Part shown: positions 45,210 to 54,750 of the stretch, in pieces
Layout: each line of letters begins with the position of its first letter
Numbering within the stretch: the first letter of the stretch is position 1
Assembly: GCF_900090195.1 (NCBI RefSeq)
Contig: NZ_LT607803.1
Location: 6,040,229-6,104,228, forward strand
Length of the DNA stretch: 64,000 bases
Origin: Variovorax sp. HW608
Lineage (GTDB): Bacteria > Pseudomonadota > Gammaproteobacteria > Burkholderiales > Burkholderiaceae_C
Direction: 5' to 3'
Made by a program: the position numbers and the translations under genes
The notes under the pieces: generated by a model
Databases searched by the model: none
The model's input: the letters and a program-made list of their open reading frames with translations, nothing else
Told to the model about the DNA's origin: nothing

Positions 45210-47819
45210 TCAGGGCCCGCCCGGCCGGCATGTCGCTTCGAAGCGATGGAACAGTTCATCGGCCTTGGGGTCGATGCTGAAGGGGAAATCGCAGCGCTGC
45301 GACGGCGCATCGCCCCATTTGACCGTCAGCACGCCTTCGGCCTGGCCGACCCGCGCGTAGACCTGGCCGCCCTGCCCCACCATGCCGACGCTCGCGCCAT
45401 CGCTTCCGATGACCGGCGCGCCCAGCGGCAGCGGCTTGCCGCTTTCGGTAGCGACTCGCGCCAGCAGCGCATAGCCGATGCGGGTGCTGAACTTCAGATG
45501 CACCGCCGCGCCCGCCGAAGGCGCGGTCCGTTGCAGGCTGCCGTCGAGTTCGGCGTTGCGGTTGATGCCTTGCGAATCGAGCCCGACGTCGTTGTAGCGA
45601 TACGGGGCGAGCGAAGGAATGATCGCGAAGCCGGCATCGTCCACCCGCGCGCCCAGGCCGTTGCGCACGCCCGCGCCGCTGGCGCCCGGCGCTTCCACGA
45701 CGCCGAAGGTCTCGCTCAGATAAGGGCCAGGCGTCAGCCCGCCGGCATGCGCGACCAGCGCGCCGCGTGCGCTGGCGCCCGCCTGCCAGAAGCCGGAGCC
45801 GCGCGAATAGCTGGCGCCGACGGTGGCGACGGACAGCCGCTTCTGCAGATTGCCGCTGACGCTCGTCGCCGCCGACGACGTCCCGCCGGACTCGGTACTG
45901 CCGTAGGCGTCGTATGTCGCGCTGACGCCGTAGCTCAGCGTCTGCGCCTCATCCGCGACGCCGGAGACCGACGTCTGGTAGCTCGTGCCGCCCCCGCTTG
46001 TGCGGACCACCGACCCCGATGCCGAAGCCGTGCGCGGCCCCGAGCCCAGGGGGATCGAGACGGTGAACATCACCACATTGACCAGTCTCGAATCGATCGC
46101 CAGCACGGCGGGCGGCGTGGTGTTCGGGAACGCCGTGTTGGTGCCGAAGAGCGCCCCGGTGCGTTGGCGCGTGACGTTGATGCCGTAGCTGACGGACCGG
46201 TACACGTTGCTGTAGCTGAACTGGAACTGCGTGTCGCGGTCCTTCAGCCCGCCGTGGTAGTCGCTCACGGATGCGCTGAGAAACAGCTGCCCATAGCTGC
46301 CCAGGCTTTGATTGAGGTTGGCGACGATCTGGTTGCGCAGCAGGTAGGTGGTCGACTGCAGGATGGTCAGGTTCGGCTGCTCGGCCAGCGAAGCAAGCGC
46401 ATCGGACATCTCCCGATAGCCGCGCGAGTAGTTGTAGCCCGTCAGCGCGAAGCTGGTGCCCATCGGCTGGAACGCCTGGCTGTACGACAGACCGGCGCGC
46501 CAGCCGTTCAGGTTGCCATCGCCCAGGGGGTTCTTCGAAACCGCGTAGGTCGCGTCGCTTCCCAGTGCGCCGAACGACGTTCCCCAGACCACGCCGCCGA
46601 GCAGCGCCTGGTAGTCGCTCGCCGCGCGCGCGCCCATGTTGGCCGTCAGTTCGTTCGACAGTCCGTGCTGGTACACGCCCTCGCCGAACACGGCGCGGCT
46701 GCCCTCGATGTTGCGCACGCGCCCGATGGTCGCGGCGTAGCGCGAGGTGCCGGGCCGCATCGAGCCCGGGACCGCCGCGAAGGGCACCGTGAAGGTCGAC
46801 ACCCGGCCATCCGCTTCGGTGACCGTGACCTGCAGGTCGCCCTGGAAGCTCGTGGGGTACAGGTCCTCGATCGAGAACGGACCGGGCGCGACGGTCGTCT
46901 GGTAGATCTCGTTGCCCGCCTGGCGCACCGTCACGCGCGCGTTCGTCGATGCGACGCCGCGCACCACCGGCGCGAACCCGCGCTGGGAATCGGGCAGCAT
47001 GCGCTCGTCGGTGGCGACCTGGACGCCCTCGAAGCCCACGGTGCCGAACAGGCGTCCGGTCGTGAAGCTCTGGCCGACGGTCAGCTCGCTGCCCCAGTCC
47101 GGCAAGGCGCGCTGCGCATAGGCGCGAATGGAGTTCCAGTGGCCTTCGCTGGTGTCGCGGCCCGCGAAATGGCTGTAGCTCGACTGCTGCCGGAACCGCC
47201 ACATGCCGAGGTTGGCGCCGAAGTTCATGCCGAGGAACAGCGATTCGTTGGACGTGCCCTCGCTGCTGGCGCGGAAGTAGTTGGAGTCGTAGTTGAGGAA
47301 GCCGGCGGTGACGCCCGGATCGATGTCCGCCCGATCGACCGCGCCGCGGATCGTCCGCTTCATCAATGCCTGCGGGATCGACAGGTCCAGCCGCAGCCGG
47401 GACACATCGAAACTCGTCCGCGCGCCGGGAATGCGCTGGCCGAGGGGCCGGCAGGCCTGCGAGGCATCATCGGCAGCACTTTCCGCGGGCGGCGCGAAAC
47501 TGGAGGGCAGCACGCCGGCGGCCACCAGGAACGAAGTCTCCAAGCAGGGCGCGACCTCGTTGCCCACGGCGCGGAATTCCACATCCTTGCGCGAACGGAA
47601 CACGCCGTTGACGAAGACGTCGACCTGGTAGACGCCAGGGTCGACCGCGCTGACACGATTGAAGCGCTCGATGTCGCCCGCCCCGAGCGAAGAGCCCAAG
47701 AGGAAACGGCTGTCGAACCGGTAGGCCGGCGCAGCTTCAGGATCCGCGGCCCGGGCCGGTGCCGAGAACAGCGCTGTGCCGATGGCGGACCCGCAAATGA
47801 AGACCGGCAGCGCTCGCAT
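45210..47819 (-). CDS. Fimbrial outer-membrane usher
   Basis: An 869-residue usher. After the signal peptide (MRALPVFICGSAIGTALFSA) come an N-terminal chaperone-binding domain, a 24-strand barrel with a plug (the ALYPTSFQGDL-like segment here reads LYPTSFQGDLQVTVTEADGR) and two C-terminal domains, the last with cysteines in QRCDFPFSIDP and ATCRPGGP. It secretes and assembles the pilins. Start ATG 47817-47819 precedes the signal; a longer frame exists but overlaps the chaperone gene. It is followed by the adhesin 10 bases later. Confidence 0.93.
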   Translation of the reverse strand: MRALPVFICGSAIGTALFSAPARAADPEAAPAYRFDSRFLLGSSLGAGDIERFNRVSAVDPGVYQVDVFVNGVFRSRKDVEFRAVGNEVAPCLETSFLVAAGVLPSSFAPPAESAADDASQACRPLGQRIPGARTSFDVSRLRLDLSIPQALMKRTIRGAVDRADIDPGVTAGFLNYDSNYFRASSEGTSNESLFLGMNFGANLGMWRFRQQSSYSHFAGRDTSEGHWNSIRAYAQRALPDWGSELTVGQSFTTGRLFGTVGFEGVQVATDERMLPDSQRGFAPVVRGVASTNARVTVRQAGNEIYQTTVAPGPFSIEDLYPTSFQGDLQVTVTEADGRVSTFTVPFAAVPGSMRPGTSRYAATIGRVRNIEGSRAVFGEGVYQHGLSNELTANMGARAASDYQALLGGVVWGTSFGALGSDATYAVSKNPLGDGNLNGWRAGLSYSQAFQPMGTSFALTGYNYSRGYREMSDALASLAEQPNLTILQSTTYLLRNQIVANLNQSLGSYGQLFLSASVSDYHGGLKDRDTQFQFSYSNVYRSVSYGINVTRQRTGALFGTNTAFPNTTPPAVLAIDSRLVNVVMFTVSIPLGSGPRTASASGSVVRTSGGGTSYQTSVSGVADEAQTLSYGVSATYDAYGSTESGGTSSAATSVSGNLQKRLSVATVGASYSRGSGFWQAGASARGALVAHAGGLTPGPYLSETFGVVEAPGASGAGVRNGLGARVDDAGFAIIPSLAPYRYNDVGLDSQGINRNAELDGSLQRTAPSAGAAVHLKFSTRIGYALLARVATESGKPLPLGAPVIGSDGASVGMVGQGGQVYARVGQAEGVLTVKWGDAPSQRCDFPFSIDPKADELFHRFEATCRPGGP

Positions 47820-47839
47820 GAGGAAGCCGGCCTTGTGTC

Positions 47840-48583
47840 CTAACGGCCCACGACGAGAGGCGCCTCGGCGTTGTTTTCGCCTCCGTAGTCGTTGACGAAG
47901 ACGAACTTGACGTTCCATCCGCCGGCCGCGAGATCCTCATCGCTCTTGATGCGCCATTCGAATGTGGACCTGGGCGCCACCATGTCCGGCTGGAGGGCCA
48001 CGCCGGCCCGGCCGGCCTTGACGAGCTGCGCACCGGTCAGGGACACATGGAAGGCCGAGTCGTTCGTTGCCACGATCTTCCATTCGCCGCCTTGGCGGCT
48101 GAGGCTGAACCTGAGCTTTTCCGCCGCGCGTTCGGGCTCTCCCGAGATACCGCTCGGGCGATAGAAAAGCTTCACCCGATTGCGCAGCAGCAGCAGCATC
48201 TTGTTGCGATCGGCGTCCGCCGAATTCAGCGCCGGGATCTGCACCGCATTGATGAAGAAAACGGATTCGCGATCCTGCGGCAGGTCCTTGCCGGTGAAGA
48301 TGAGGCGGGCGGTCTGTCCCGCCTTGGGCTCGATGCGGAAAACCGGCGGCGTCACCACGAAGGGGGCGTTCGCCGTCTGCGGCGTGGAATTCGGATCGCC
48401 GCTGTCGACCCAGACCTGCACGACATTGGGAACATCGTCCTGGTTGGTGAACTGGATGCTGCGTTCCGTGGCACCGCCCGGATAGATGACGCGCGTGCCG
48501 GTCATCACCACGCTGCCCAGGGAAGACGAGGCCGCCAATCCGGCCACGAATAAGGACAGCAGCAAGCGAAGCCCGCGTCTCAT
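47840..48583 (-). CDS. Fimbrial periplasmic chaperone, proximal copy
   Basis: A 247-residue PapD-like chaperone. After a signal peptide of about 24 residues, GTRVIYPGGATERSIQFTNQ and TGKDLPQDRESVFFINAVQIP mark the first immunoglobulin-like domain. It lies between the pilin and the usher genes, the usual place. It differs clearly from the distal chaperone (43041-43793), so each may serve different subunits. The ATG at 48581-48583 starts a complete signal. Its stop is 20 bases before the usher start. Confidence 0.92.
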   Translation of the reverse strand: MRRGLRLLLSLFVAGLAASSSLGSVVMTGTRVIYPGGATERSIQFTNQDDVPNVVQVWVDSGDPNSTPQTANAPFVVTPPVFRIEPKAGQTARLIFTGKDLPQDRESVFFINAVQIPALNSADADRNKMLLLLRNRVKLFYRPSGISGEPERAAEKLRFSLSRQGGEWKIVATNDSAFHVSLTGAQLVKAGRAGVALQPDMVAPRSTFEWRIKSDEDLAAGGWNVKFVFVNDYGGENNAEAPLVVGR

Positions 48584-48728
48584 ACCGACATCCTCCTCGG
48601 CGCAATGCCGACCGCCGGCTGGCGATCGGCACCTTTTGCAGGCTAGCGCAAGTGCGCGTGAAATCGGTCTTCCCGCGTTGTCCTTGACAAGGCGCCCCGC
48701 GTCTGCAGGGCGACCCGGAGGCGGCCGC

Positions 48729-49253
48729 TTACGGGTAGGTGACCGCGTATTGAACTGCGCTGATCACGCTGCCCGGCGTTGCTGCGCCTTCCGCGAAATA
48801 ACGCACCGCGAATTGATGCGAAGCCGTGGTTTCGTTCGCGGCCACGACCAGGCCCGGAGCCGAATGACCGCCGGTCAGATTGAAGGGCGTTCCGGCCTGC
48901 GGATCGAGCAATTGCAGGCTCACGTTCGAAGCGCTGCCCGTATTCGCGAGATTGCCGCTGCCGGTCACGGTGTTGGGCATGAACGTCGTGTTCATGGCCT
49001 GTGCCGAGGTGCTGGTCGAACAACCGCTCACGGACACGGTGAATTCGGTTTCACCGGCCGATTTGCCCAGGACGTCGAGTTGCGACTGGCTCACCGTCGG
49101 CAGCAGGACGACCGGATTGTTCGAATTGCCGTTCACCGCGACCGAGCAGGTCTGCGCGGCGACTTCGCCCTGGAAGGTGATAGTGTTCGCGCTTTGGGCG
49201 AAGGCGAAGAACGGGGTGGCGACGAGCGCTGCAAAGAGAACCGACTTTTTCAT
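48729..49253 (-). CDS. Major fimbrial subunit (FimA-like pilin)
   Basis: A 174-residue chaperone-usher pilin. Signal peptide MKKSVLFAALVATPFFAFA, mature start QSANTITFQGEVAAQ, one disulfide (Cys36-Cys78), and the C-terminal strand AVQYAVTYP with the penultimate Tyr used by usher systems. It makes the fimbrial shaft. A strong GGAGG site (49261-49265) stands 7 bases before the ATG. It is the first gene of the operon, and 145 bases with no gene separate it from the chaperone. Confidence 0.93.
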   Translation of the reverse strand: MKKSVLFAALVATPFFAFAQSANTITFQGEVAAQTCSVAVNGNSNNPVVLLPTVSQSQLDVLGKSAGETEFTVSVSGCSTSTSAQAMNTTFMPNTVTGSGNLANTGSASNVSLQLLDPQAGTPFNLTGGHSAPGLVVAANETTASHQFAVRYFAEGAATPGSVISAVQYAVTYP

Positions 49254-49659
49254 GAAAATACCTCCAAGTTGAAAAAACGTTTAAATCCGATGACTCGATT
49301 TTGATATTTCGAGCCATCAATCAAAAAGGAAAAAAATCCACAAATTGATTATTCTTGTCTTTGCGATATCTTTCCGCCTCGGTCTGGTTTGAAATCGATA
49401 TTCATCGATCAACTCGACCATGACTCAACTGTAAACAATTGGCCGAATCGGATGAATAAGAATCTTCTCAAAATGAAGACGTTTCTCTAGATTGGATGAG
49501 AATATTCCCTGAGAAGAGGCGAAGCCGAGCCGCCGCGCGCCCTCGAGAGGCGGCGGCCGAGGATGGCTGCGGAGCAGGAACGCATGACCCTGCAGTCGCC
49601 CCGAAGGGCGACCGCAGGGCCTGCTCAGTCGCTGGGAGAGGGGACGCCGATGGGTGGCG
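49254..49659. promoter_or_regulatory. AT-rich control region between fimA and purL
   Basis: No gene is seen in these 406 bases. The first 250 bases are far richer in A and T than the rest of the window and must hold the fimbrial promoter and leader. Visible elements: ATCGAT repeated at 49394-49399 and 49404-49409; GAATCTTCTCA (49460-49470) matching, at 10 of 11, the inverse of TGAGAATATTC (49497-49507); and a long hairpin at 49588-49619 beyond purL. I could not choose a definite -35/-10 pair. Confidence 0.6.
49588..49619 (-). terminator. Long UUCG hairpin after purL
   Basis: On the minus strand CCCTGC-x-GTCGCCC pairs with GGGCGAC-x-GCAGGG around a TTCG loop closed by C-G, a 13-bp stem with one mismatch. 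It starts 41 bases past the purL stop. C(UUCG)G loops are exceptionally stable, so it probably ends or protects the purL mRNA; no T tract follows. Confidence 0.6.
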
Positions 49660-52600
49660 TCAGCCGACCCACTTGCGCGCGTTGCGCCAGATGCGCATCC
49701 ACGGGCTGAGTTCGTTCTTGTCGCCCGAAGTCCAGCTCATCTGGATGTTGCGGAAGACGCGCTCCGGATGCGGCATCAGCGCGGTGAAGCGGCCGTCGGG
49801 GGTGGTCACCGAAGTCAGGCCGCCGGCGCTGCCGTTCGGGTTGAACGGGTAGCGTTCGGTCGGCTGGCCGTGGTTGTCGACGTAGCGCATCGCCGCGATG
49901 GCCTTGGCCGGGTCGCCACGATGCCGGAAGTTGGCATAGCCCTCGCCATGCGCGACCGCGATCGGCAGGCGGCTGCCGGCCATGCCGGCGAAGAACAGGC
50001 TCGGCGAATCCAGCACCTCGACCATCGACAGGCGGGCCTCGAAGCGCTCGCTCTGGTTGGTGGTGAAGCGCGGCCAGGCTTCAGCGCCCGGAATGATGTC
50101 GGCCAGCTCGGCGAACATCTGGCAGCCGTTGCACACGCCGAGGCCGAAGGTGTCGCTGCGCCCGAAGAAGCCCTTGAACTGCTCGGCCAGACGCGGGTTG
50201 AAGGTGATGCTGCGCGCCCAGCCGATGCCGGCACCCAGCGTGTCGCCGTAGCTGAAACCGCCGCAGGCGACCACGCCCTTGAAGTTCGCGAGGTCCGCCC
50301 TGCCCGTCTGCAGGTCGGTCATGTGGACGTCGAAGGCCTCGAAGCCCGCTTCGGTGAAGGCATAGGCCATCTCGACGTGCGAATTGACGCCCTGCTCGCG
50401 CAGGATCGCGACCTTGGGCCTCGCGAGCTTCAGGAACGGCGCCGCGACGTTCTCGATAACGCCGCCGGCCAGGTGCACGTGCATCCCCGGGTCCTGCGGA
50501 TCACCCGCGGCCGCGTGTTCGGCATCGGCGCAGTCGGGGTTGTCGCGCTCGCGGCAGATCTTCCAGCTCACCGAATCCCAGACCTGGTGCAGGTCGCTGA
50601 GGCGCGCGCTGAAGACCGACCTGGCATCGCGCCACACCTCGACCTTGCCCTTGCCCGCGTCCATCGACGCGCTTTCGGGGCGGGTCTTGCCGACGAAGTG
50701 GCTGTGGGTGCTCAGGCCATGCGCGCGCAGGGTCTGCATCACGTCGTTGCGATCGGCGGTGCGTACTTGCAGCAGCATGCCCAGTTCTTCGTTGAAGAGC
50801 GCCTTGAGCGTGAGTTCCTCACGGCGTGCGCTGACCTGGCCGGCCCAGTTCTTGGCATCGCCGTATTCGGCGCGGCTGTCGCTGATGCCGTCGCCCTCGG
50901 TGACCAGCAGGTCGACGTTGAGCGCAACGCCGACGTGGCCCGCGAAAGCCATCTCGCACGCGGCCGCGAACAGGCCGCCGTCGCTGCGGTCATGCAGCGC
51001 GAGGATCTTGCCTTCGGCGCGCAGCGCATTGACCGCATTCACCAGCTTCACGAGGTCCTGCGGATCATCGAGATCGGGCACCGCATCGCCGCTCTGCTCC
51101 AGCGTCTGCGCCAGGATGCTGCCGGCCATGCGGTGCTTGCCGCGGCCGAGGTCGACGAGCACCAGCGTGGTATCGGGCTCGGCGGCGTCGAGCTGCGGCG
51201 TGAGCGTGCCGCGCACGTCCGCCAGCGTGGCGAAGGCGCTGACGATCAGGCTGACCGGCGAGGTCACCTTCTTGTCGGCGTTGCCGTCCTTCCATTGCGT
51301 GCGCATCGACAGCGAATCCTTGCCGACCGGGATCGAAATGCCGAGCGCCGGGCAGAGTTCGAGGCCCACCGCCTTGACGGTTTCATAGAGCGCCGCGTCT
51401 TCCCCGGGCTCCCCGCAGGCAGCCATCCAGTTGGCCGACAGCTTGACTCTCGACAGCTCGATCGGCGCGGCCAGCAGGTTCGTGATCGCCTCGGCCACCG
51501 CCATGCGGCCGGAAGCCGGCGCGTCGAGCGCGGCCAGCGGCGTGCGCTCGCCCATGCTCATCGCCTCGCCGGCGAAGCCCTTGTAGTCGGCCAGCGTGAC
51601 CGCGCAATCGGCCACCGGCACCTGCCAGGGACCGACCATCTGGTCGCGGTGGCTCAGCCCGCCTACGGTGCGGTCGCCGATGGTGACCAGGAAGCGCTTC
51701 GATGCCACGGTCGGGTGCGAGAGCACGTCGATCGCGGCCTTCTGCAGATCGACACCGGTCAGGTCCAGCGGCTTGAAGCGGCGCGCGACCGACTTCACGT
51801 CGCGCAGCATCTTCGGCGGCTTGCCGAGCAGCACCTCCATCGGCATGTCGACCGGCTGGTCTTCGGCGCCCTCGTCGGCCAAGAGGAGCTGGCGCTCCTC
51901 GGTAGCGACGCCGACGACCGCGAACGGGCAGCGCTCGCGCTCGCAGAAGGCGCGGAACTGGTCGAGCGATCCGGGCGCGATCGCGAGCACGTAGCGCTCC
52001 TGGCTCTCGTTGCACCAGATTTCCTTGGGCGCCATGCCCGATTCCTCGAGCGGCACCGCACGCAGGTCGAAGCGCGCGCCGCGGCCGGCGTCGTTGGTGA
52101 GCTCAGGGAAGGCATTGCTCAGCCCGCCCGCGCCGACGTCATGGATCGCGAGGATCGGGTTGGCCTCGCCCTGCTGCCAGCAGTGGTTGATGACCTCCTG
52201 CGCGCGGCGCTCGATCTCGGGGTTGCCGCGCTGGACGGAGTCGAAGTCGAGTTCCGCCAGGTTCGCACCAGTGGCCATCGAACTGGCCGCGCTGCCGCCC
52301 ATGCCGATGCGCATGCCGGGTCCGCCGAGCTGGATCAGCAAGGCGCCGGCCGGAAACCGGATCTTCTTGGTCTGCGCCGCGTCGATGCTGCCGAGGCCGC
52401 CGGCGATCATGATCGGCTTGTGATAGCCGCGCTGCACGGTATCGATGTCGCTCGCCGCGGTCTCTTCGTATTCGCGGAAGTAGCCGAGCAGGTTCGGCCG
52501 GCCGAATTCGTTGTTGAAGGCGGCGCCGCCGAGCGGCCCCTCGGTCATGATCTGCAGCGGGCTGGCGATGTGTTCGGGCTTGCCGTAGCTGCCCTCCTTC

Positions 52601-53769
52601 GGCCAGAGCCTGGAGACGGTGAAGCCGGTCAGGCCCGCCTTGGGACGCGAACCGCGCCCGGTCGCGCCTTCGTCACGGATTTCGCCGCCCGCGCCGGTCG
52701 ATGCGCCGGGGAACGGCGAGATCGCGGTCGGATGGTTGTGGGTCTCGACCTTCATCAGCACATGGTGGGTCGCGTCGCTCTTGCCGTAGCTGGCCGCGCC
52801 GGCCGCCGCCACGAAGCGCTCGACCGGATGGCCTTCCATGATCGAGGCGTTGTCCGCGTAGGCGACGATGGTGTGCTGCGGGTTCTGGCGCTCGGTGTGC
52901 CGGATCATCGAGAACAGGCTTTGCGGCTGCGGCTGGCCGTCGATGATGAAGTCGGCGTTGAAGATCTTGTGGCGGCAGTGCTCGCTGTTGGCCTGGGCGA
53001 ACATCATGAGCTCGACATCGCTCGGGTTGCGCCCGAGGCGGGTGAAGGCGTCGACGAGGTAGTCGATCTCGTCCTCGGCCAGCGCCAGGCCGAAGGTCTT
53101 GTTGGCCTCGACCAGCGCGGCGCGGCCGCCGCCCTGCACATCGACGTGGGCCATCGGCTGCGGCGGCAGCTCGGCGAAGAGGCCGGCCGCCTCGTCGAGC
53201 CGGGGCAGCACGGACTCGGTCATCCGGTCATGCAAGAGGCCGGCGACAGCAGCGAACTGTTCGGCATCGAGCGCGGCGGACTTGCCGAGGGCCTTGTCCA
53301 AGAGCGGCGCCTTCAAGGTCAGGTGGTATTCGGTGACGCGCTCGACCCGGTGCAGGGCCAGCCCGCAGTTGTGGGCGATGTCGGTCGCCTTCGATGCCCA
53401 GGGCGACACGGTGCCCAGGCGCGGCGTGACGACGACGGTCGCGCCGGTCTTCGCCGGGGCGACGAAGGGTTCGCCGTAGCCCAGGAGCGCCGAAAACTGC
53501 TCGCGGGCCGGCGCATCCAGCGCCTTGTCGGTGCTGACCAGATGCACGAAGCGGGCGCTGATGCCCTCGATGCGGGGTTCCAGCGCCTGCAGCTTGGGCA
53601 GCAGTTGCCGGGCCCGGAAGTCGCTGAGCGCGCTGCCGCCCTCGAAGAAGGTCACCACATGGGCGGGATGGGAAGACGGGTTCACGGGCAACGTCACGTT
53701 CGGCTTGGCCGGCTGGCCGGATTGAGGATGAAGAATGCGTAGAAGGCGGCAGCCGCTGACTGGGGCCAT
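49660..53769 (-). CDS. purL: Phosphoribosylformylglycinamidine synthase (single-chain)
   Basis: A 1369-residue enzyme that makes FGAM from FGAR, glutamine and ATP in purine synthesis. It is the large PurL fusing PurS-, PurL- and PurQ-like parts. The C-terminal glutaminase domain has GVCNGCQM with the catalytic Cys near residue 1216, and [10 protein letters not shown] with the His-Glu partners. Most of the ATP domain is normal ([13 protein letters not shown]). The first 38 residues before [14 protein letters not shown] are longer than in E. coli PurL (1295); a GTG at 53695-53697 would trim 24 residues. It ends in a stable hairpin. Confidence 0.95.
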   Translation of the reverse strand: MAPVSGCRLLRILHPQSGQPAKPNVTLPVNPSSHPAHVVTFFEGGSALSDFRARQLLPKLQALEPRIEGISARFVHLVSTDKALDAPAREQFSALLGYGEPFVAPAKTGATVVVTPRLGTVSPWASKATDIAHNCGLALHRVERVTEYHLTLKAPLLDKALGKSAALDAEQFAAVAGLLHDRMTESVLPRLDEAAGLFAELPPQPMAHVDVQGGGRAALVEANKTFGLALAEDEIDYLVDAFTRLGRNPSDVELMMFAQANSEHCRHKIFNADFIIDGQPQPQSLFSMIRHTERQNPQHTIVAYADNASIMEGHPVERFVAAAGAASYGKSDATHHVLMKVETHNHPTAISPFPGASTGAGGEIRDEGATGRGSRPKAGLTGFTVSRLWPKEGSYGKPEHIASPLQIMTEGPLGGAAFNNEFGRPNLLGYFREYEETAASDIDTVQRGYHKPIMIAGGLGSIDAAQTKKIRFPAGALLIQLGGPGMRIGMGGSAASSMATGANLAELDFDSVQRGNPEIERRAQEVINHCWQQGEANPILAIHDVGAGGLSNAFPELTNDAGRGARFDLRAVPLEESGMAPKEIWCNESQERYVLAIAPGSLDQFRAFCERERCPFAVVGVATEERQLLLADEGAEDQPVDMPMEVLLGKPPKMLRDVKSVARRFKPLDLTGVDLQKAAIDVLSHPTVASKRFLVTIGDRTVGGLSHRDQMVGPWQVPVADCAVTLADYKGFAGEAMSMGERTPLAALDAPASGRMAVAEAITNLLAAPIELSRVKLSANWMAACGEPGEDAALYETVKAVGLELCPALGISIPVGKDSLSMRTQWKDGNADKKVTSPVSLIVSAFATLADVRGTLTPQLDAAEPDTTLVLVDLGRGKHRMAGSILAQTLEQSGDAVPDLDDPQDLVKLVNAVNALRAEGKILALHDRSDGGLFAAACEMAFAGHVGVALNVDLLVTEGDGISDSRAEYGDAKNWAGQVSARREELTLKALFNEELGMLLQVRTADRNDVMQTLRAHGLSTHSHFVGKTRPESASMDAGKGKVEVWRDARSVFSARLSDLHQVWDSVSWKICRERDNPDCADAEHAAAGDPQDPGMHVHLAGGVIENVAAPFLKLARPKVAILREQGVNSHVEMAYAFTEAGFEAFDVHMTDLQTGRADLANFKGVVACGGFSYGDTLGAGIGWARSITFNPRLAEQFKGFFGRSDTFGLGVCNGCQMFAELADIIPGAEAWPRFTTNQSERFEARLSMVEVLDSPSLFFAGMAGSRLPIAVAHGEGYANFRHRGDPAKAIAAMRYVDNHGQPTERYPFNPNGSAGGLTSVTTPDGRFTALMPHPERVFRNIQMSWTSGDKNELSPWMRIWRNARKWVG

Positions 53770-53799
53770 CCGCGTGAACCCTGAATTTTAGGCCACCGC

Positions 53800-53866
53800 C
53801 GGGCCGCTCCCAAGGTGGCCGCAGCCCCTCGGGGGCCGCGAGGACACAAAGTGCCGAGCCTGGGGC
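53800..53866 (+). repeat. Dispersed intergenic repeat, copy B
   Basis: Reads GCCGGGCCGCTCCCAAGG, then CCCCTCGGGGGCCGCGAGGA, then CACAAAGTGCCGAGCCTGGGG. It matches copy A (41735-41803) closely in the same order and lies in the sense of map, 34 bases before that gene's ATG. It sits between divergent purL and map. Confidence 0.75.
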
Positions 53867-53899
53867 AGTGTTAAGGTGTCAATGGGATAATTCCGCCCC

Positions 53900-54724
53900 A
53901 TGAGCATTACCTACAAAGACGCCGAAGGCGTGGCCGGCATGCGCGTGGCGTGCCGCCTCGCGTCCGAAGTGCTGGATTACCTGACCCCCCACATCAAGCC
54001 CGGCGTCACCACCAACGAGATCGACAAGCTCGCGCACGACTACATCACGCAGGTCCAGGGCGCGATCCCGGCGCCGCTGAACTACATGGGCGCCAGCAGC
54101 GTTCCCTACCCGAAGTCGATCTGCACCTCGGTCAACCACGTGGTCTGCCACGGCATCCCGAACGACAAGGCGCTCAAGAAGGGCGACATCGTCAACCTCG
54201 ACATCACCGTCATCAAGGACGGCTGGCACGGCGACACCAGCCGCATGTTCGTGGTCGGCGACGCGTCGATCGCGGCCAAGCGGCTGTGCACGATGACTTA
54301 CGAGGCCATGTGGCACGGCATCATGAAGGTCAAGCCCGGCGCCCATCTCGGCGACATCGGGCATGCGATCCAGCGCTTTGCCGAGGGCAACGGCTTCTCG
54401 GTGGTACGCGAGTTCTGCGGCCACGGCATCGGCCTCGGTTTCCATGAAGAGCCGCAGGTGCTGCACTACGGCCGCCCCGGCACGCTGGAAGAGCTCAAGC
54501 CCGGCATGACCTTCACCATCGAGCCCATGATCAACGCCGGCAAGCGCGACATCAAGGAAGACGCCAAGGGCGGCCAGTACGACGGCTGGACGATCGTCAC
54601 CCGCGACCACTCGCTGTCTGCCCAGTGGGAACACACCGTGCTGGTCACCGAGACCGGCTGGGAGGTGCTCACGCTGTCGGCCGGAAGCCCGCCGCCCCCC
54701 GCCTTCGTGACCGACGCGGCTTGA
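53900..54724 (+). CDS. map: Methionine aminopeptidase, type I
   Basis: A 274-residue cytoplasmic enzyme that removes N-terminal methionine. All active-site residues can be placed: His84 (VVCHGIPN), Asp101 and Asp112 ([16 protein letters not shown]), His175 (CGHGIGLGF), Glu208 (FTIEPM) and Glu244 (QWEHTV). The C-terminus has a short extra tail with four prolines. It is followed by glnD in the same direction, a classic pair, and preceded by a dispersed repeat rather than a visible ribosome site. The start ATG is at 53900. Confidence 0.95.
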   Translation: MSITYKDAEGVAGMRVACRLASEVLDYLTPHIKPGVTTNEIDKLAHDYITQVQGAIPAPLNYMGASSVPYPKSICTSVNHVVCHGIPNDKALKKGDIVNLDITVIKDGWHGDTSRMFVVGDASIAAKRLCTMTYEAMWHGIMKVKPGAHLGDIGHAIQRFAEGNGFSVVREFCGHGIGLGFHEEPQVLHYGRPGTLEELKPGMTFTIEPMINAGKRDIKEDAKGGQYDGWTIVTRDHSLSAQWEHTVLVTETGWEVLTLSAGSPPPPAFVTDAA

Positions 54725-54750
54725 AACCGCGCGTGCTCTTCAGGGGAGCC

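Noticed and set aside
45084..47843. A 919-codon open frame opposite the usher
   Set aside because: Low-complexity Arg/Ala/His-rich product without motifs; the usher on the other strand is clear.
49460..49507. Invertible fimbrial switch bounded by inverted repeats
   Set aside because: The arms are only 26 bases apart and imperfect, too short for a fimS-like invertible promoter, and no fim recombinase lies nearby (the serine recombinase is 39 kb away).
49654..53742. A 1362-codon open frame on the plus strand opposite purL
   Set aside because: It is a complement-strand shadow of purL caused by high GC; it is His/Arg/Ala-rich with no recognisable domain, whereas purL has all its motifs.
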